Source of the DNA: Candidatus Villigracilis saccharophilus
GTDB taxonomy: Bacteria > Chloroflexota > Anaerolineae > Anaerolineales > Villigracilaceae
Direction: 5' to 3'
NCBI GenBank assembly: GCA_016709305.1
Contig: JADJNA010000003.1
Coordinates: 1 to 64,000, forward strand
DNA: 64,000 nt
This document shows, one piece after another, positions 62,261-64,000 of this stretch. Below the pieces are notes generated by a model. It saw only the letters and a list, made by a program, of their open reading frames with translations. It did not search any database and was not told the origin of the DNA. The position numbers and the translations under genes are program-made. The stretch's first letter is position 1; each line of letters starts with the position of its first letter.

Positions 62261-62856
62261 ATGTCAGAAACCAGGTACAAAAAAATCTTTTCAAACCACA
62301 ATGGCATCCTGCGCGCATCCACCGCCATTGAACTGGGCGTACCCAAACACGTTCTGTACGAAATGGTGAAAACAGGCGAACTTGTCCGCGAGGCGCAGGG
62401 AATTTACCGTCTGACCGAAACTCCCATGTCAGGCAATCCAGATCCTGTGAACCTCAGTTTGCGCGTGCCGCGGGCTGTGTTCTGCCTCATCTCCGCGCTG
62501 TATTTCCATGAGCTGACTACGCAAATTCCGCATCAAGTCTATTTTGCGCTTCCGCGCGATGTAAAACGCCGAAGATACAAGTTCCGCCCATCAGCGTTTT
62601 TCATTTCTCAGAGGAATCCTATAAGGCAGGCATCGTTGAGTATGAGCTGGATGGTATCAAAGTGAAAATTTATGACCGCGAAAAAACTCTCGCAGATTGC
62701 TTCAAGTTCCGTCAAAAGGTTGGCGTGGATATCGCGCTCGAAGCTATCAAGGATTATCTCAGACAGCCGAAAGTCAATGTGTCCCTGCTGATGAAATACG
62801 CCCGCATCAACCGCGTGGAGAAGGTCATGCGTCCATACCTGGAGGCGCTGCTGTGA
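62261..62856 (+). pseudogene. abiEi: AbiEi-family type IV antitoxin, frameshifted
   Basis: About 198 aa if intact. The start at 62261 (MSETRYKKIFSNHNGILRAS) is preferred. The upstream extension crosses the inverted repeat. The N-terminal winged-helix is TAIELGVPKHVLYEMVKTGE, with REAQGIYRLTE. The C-terminal domain begins LRVPRAVFCLISALYFHELT. A one-base loss near 62585 shifts it. In the next frame PISVFHFSEESYKAGIVEYE, LDGIKVKIYDREKTLADCFK, FRQKVGVDIALEAIKDYLRQ and MKYARINRVEKVMRPYLEAL continue to 62856. This is the antitoxin/transcriptional regulator that counters AbiEii. If the lesion is real the toxin would be unopposed, so a sequence error is more likely. Confidence 0.85.
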
Positions 62857-63767
62857 AAGAGTCTGTCAAAAACATCCCCGCATCCATTCTGGCGCGGTTG
62901 AGGAATCAAACTGAAATGACAGAACGGCCATTTGCAGAAATTCTCCAATATTTTGCAATGGAAAGATTTCTATATCGGCTCTCGAAAACAAGATATGCTG
63001 AAAAGTTCATTCTCAAAGGCGGCCTGTTGTTTTACGTCTGGAATCTACCCCTGCGCCGCCCTACAAGAGACATTGATTTTCGCGGATACGTTTCCAACAG
63101 CCGTGAAAATCTTTTAAAAGTCATCAACGATGTTATTACACAGTCCGCACCTGAAGATGGGATCATTTTTGACCCGCAATCCGTTTCTGTGGAGGAAACA
63201 CAAATCGACTCCGATTATCAAGGCATCCGAGTAAAAGTGACTGCCCTGCTGGAACGTTCCAGGATTCCCATACAAATCGACATCGGTTTTTCAGATGAAC
63301 TTACATCAAAAGCCGAGACCATTGAATACCCAAATATTCTCTCCGACCTCAAAACGACTCAAATGAGAGGGTATCCAAAGGAGGCCGTGGTTGCAGAGAA
63401 ATTCCACGCCATGGTGCGCCATGCCAAATTGAACAGCCGTATGAAGGATTACTATGATCTCTGGCTGATCTCGGAAACATTTGAATTTAAAGGTATATCC
63501 GTGCAGACAGCGATCGAATCCACATTTAGAAAACGCGACACGGAAATTCCCCAAGAAAGGCCTTTGTCACTTTCTGATGAATTTGCCCAAACAAGCCAAT
63601 CTCTCTGGACAAACTTTCTGAACAAAATGGAATTGGAAAATAATCAAGTTACAGATTTTCAGGATGTTATTGAAAAGATATGGGGCTTTCTTCAACTCCC
63701 GATACAGGCATCCATAAATAAAACAAAGTCAAACCGCAACTGGATTCCACGCAAAGGCTGGCAATAA
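62853..63767 (+). CDS. abiEii: AbiEii nucleotidyltransferase toxin
   Basis: 304 aa from GTG 62853, overlapping the antitoxin stop (GTGA). Nucleotidyltransferase motif ILKGGLLFYVWNLPLRRPTR followed by DIDFRG supplies the GG and DxD metal ligands. IQIDIGFSDEL (third acidic motif) and YPKEAVVAEKFHAMVRHAKL with RMKDYYDLW are the conserved motifs III and IV of AbiEii. The family modifies tRNA acceptor ends by adding nucleotides and gives phage abortive infection. The gene is complete. The longer ORF from 62697 is a shadow of abiEi. Type IV TA refers to the lack of direct toxin-antitoxin binding known for the family. Confidence 0.9.
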   Translation: MKESVKNIPASILARLRNQTEMTERPFAEILQYFAMERFLYRLSKTRYAEKFILKGGLLFYVWNLPLRRPTRDIDFRGYVSNSRENLLKVINDVITQSAPEDGIIFDPQSVSVEETQIDSDYQGIRVKVTALLERSRIPIQIDIGFSDELTSKAETIEYPNILSDLKTTQMRGYPKEAVVAEKFHAMVRHAKLNSRMKDYYDLWLISETFEFKGISVQTAIESTFRKRDTEIPQERPLSLSDEFAQTSQSLWTNFLNKMELENNQVTDFQDVIEKIWGFLQLPIQASINKTKSNRNWIPRKGWQ

Positions 63768-63886
63768 TTCTTCACCTAATCCCCGATAACTGATCTCTAT
63801 TCCCTTCTCCCTGAGCAAAGTGAGACGCAGATGTATGTGTGATGAGAGCTTATTTTTGGGGTGACTTATAGAATTATAATCCTCGG

Positions 63887-64000
63887 ATGAGTTTCCAACG
63901 ATTTTCTGCGTTATATGTCCTGTTCCTGTTTGGAACAGGGGCATTCCTCCATCCGCAGGTTGTGAGGGCAAGCGAGGCCCAATCTGCCCCGGCGCAACAG
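63887..64000 (+). CDS. secreted protein, N-terminal fragment (cut by window end)
   Basis: MSFQRFSALYVLFLFGTGAF, with LHPQVVRASEAQ following, is a typical signal peptide (basic N-region, hydrophobic core, cleavage near VRA-SEAQ). The frame stays open to the last base. A TATAAT box at 63875-63880 lies only seven bases ahead of the ATG, so the message may be leaderless. The product cannot be named from 38 residues. Confidence 0.6.
   Translation, partial: MSFQRFSALYVLFLFGTGAFLHPQVVRASEAQSAPAQQ

Noticed and set aside
62697..62852. Long upstream extension of abiEii
   Set aside because: It is out of frame with abiEi, whose C-terminus is encoded there. The GTG at 62853 overlaps the abiEi stop, as in known AbiE operons.

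Overview
The window looks like a chromosomal segment of a Chloroflexota bacterium, most likely class Anaerolineae. This is inferred from gene style, not from a marker gene. Supporting traits are Thr/Pro-rich 'TPT' stalk proteins, LamG / metallophosphatase / InlB-repeat surface giants, large MalT-BTAD regulators, and intergenic spacers made of degenerate TAGTGG-type inverted repeats. No rRNA or tRNA gene was recognised.

Layout. (1) 1-6.6 kb is a mobile-DNA patch. It holds a decayed HigBA/RelE-type toxin-antitoxin module, a composite element (broken tyrosine recombinase plus IS91-like transposase) bounded by exact 15-bp inverted repeats, a CPBP-family membrane protease, and a group II intron whose reverse transcriptase is frameshifted and lacks an endonuclease domain. 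(2) 6.6-13.9 kb is a plus-strand operon after two intrinsic terminators. It encodes a VirB4-like ATPase, a zinc-ribbon / membrane / VirD4-TraG-like ATPase (frameshifted), a small protein, a Thr/Pro-rich surface stalk protein and a membrane-anchored protein, so it resembles a reduced secretion or conjugation machine. (3) 14.4-16.2 kb is a minus-strand three-gene operon of unknown function, preceded by a clear class I cyclic-di-GMP riboswitch and a terminator hairpin. (4) 16.3-19.3 kb holds an ammonium transporter and a frameshifted ArsB/NhaD-type permease. (5) 20.4-32.6 kb is one huge secreted surface protein (about 4,000 residues if intact), now read as several fragments. Its order is LamG, metallophosphatase, LamG, Fn3, LamG, a second metallophosphatase, about 22 InlB B-repeats, MBG-like repeats and a VCBS/FG-GAP-like C-terminus.

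(6) 33-50.7 kb is a long minus-strand block. It contains an aminopeptidase-like DUF4910 protein, a complete branched-chain amino-acid-type (Liv) ABC transporter, and an acyl-CoA cluster (two AMP-forming ligases, SDR, thiolase with its DUF35 partner, KAS III-like protein, three alpha/beta hydrolases). A 1,075-aa MalT/BTAD regulator lies directly upstream. The likely theme is uptake and CoA-activation of a carboxylic substrate, which is an inference from gene content. (7) 53.9-55.2 kb is a TnpB-only IS200/IS605 element with matching end hairpins. (8) 55.3-59.7 kb has an MmpS-like protein, an acyltransferase, a hydrolase and a GlcD-type FAD oxidase. (9) 59.7-63.8 kb is a small defence/TA patch: an antitoxin-like protein, a broken PD-(D/E)XK-DUF2075 helicase and an AbiEi/AbiEii type IV toxin-antitoxin pair. 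A secreted protein begins at the right edge.

A recurring feature is frameshifts, many in genes that otherwise look conserved. Several are single-base length changes in short homopolymers, so some may be sequence errors rather than decay. They cluster at 0-6 kb, 9-13 kb, 18-28 kb, 40-44 kb and 60-62.6 kb, while 33-40 kb and 45-59 kb are essentially clean.
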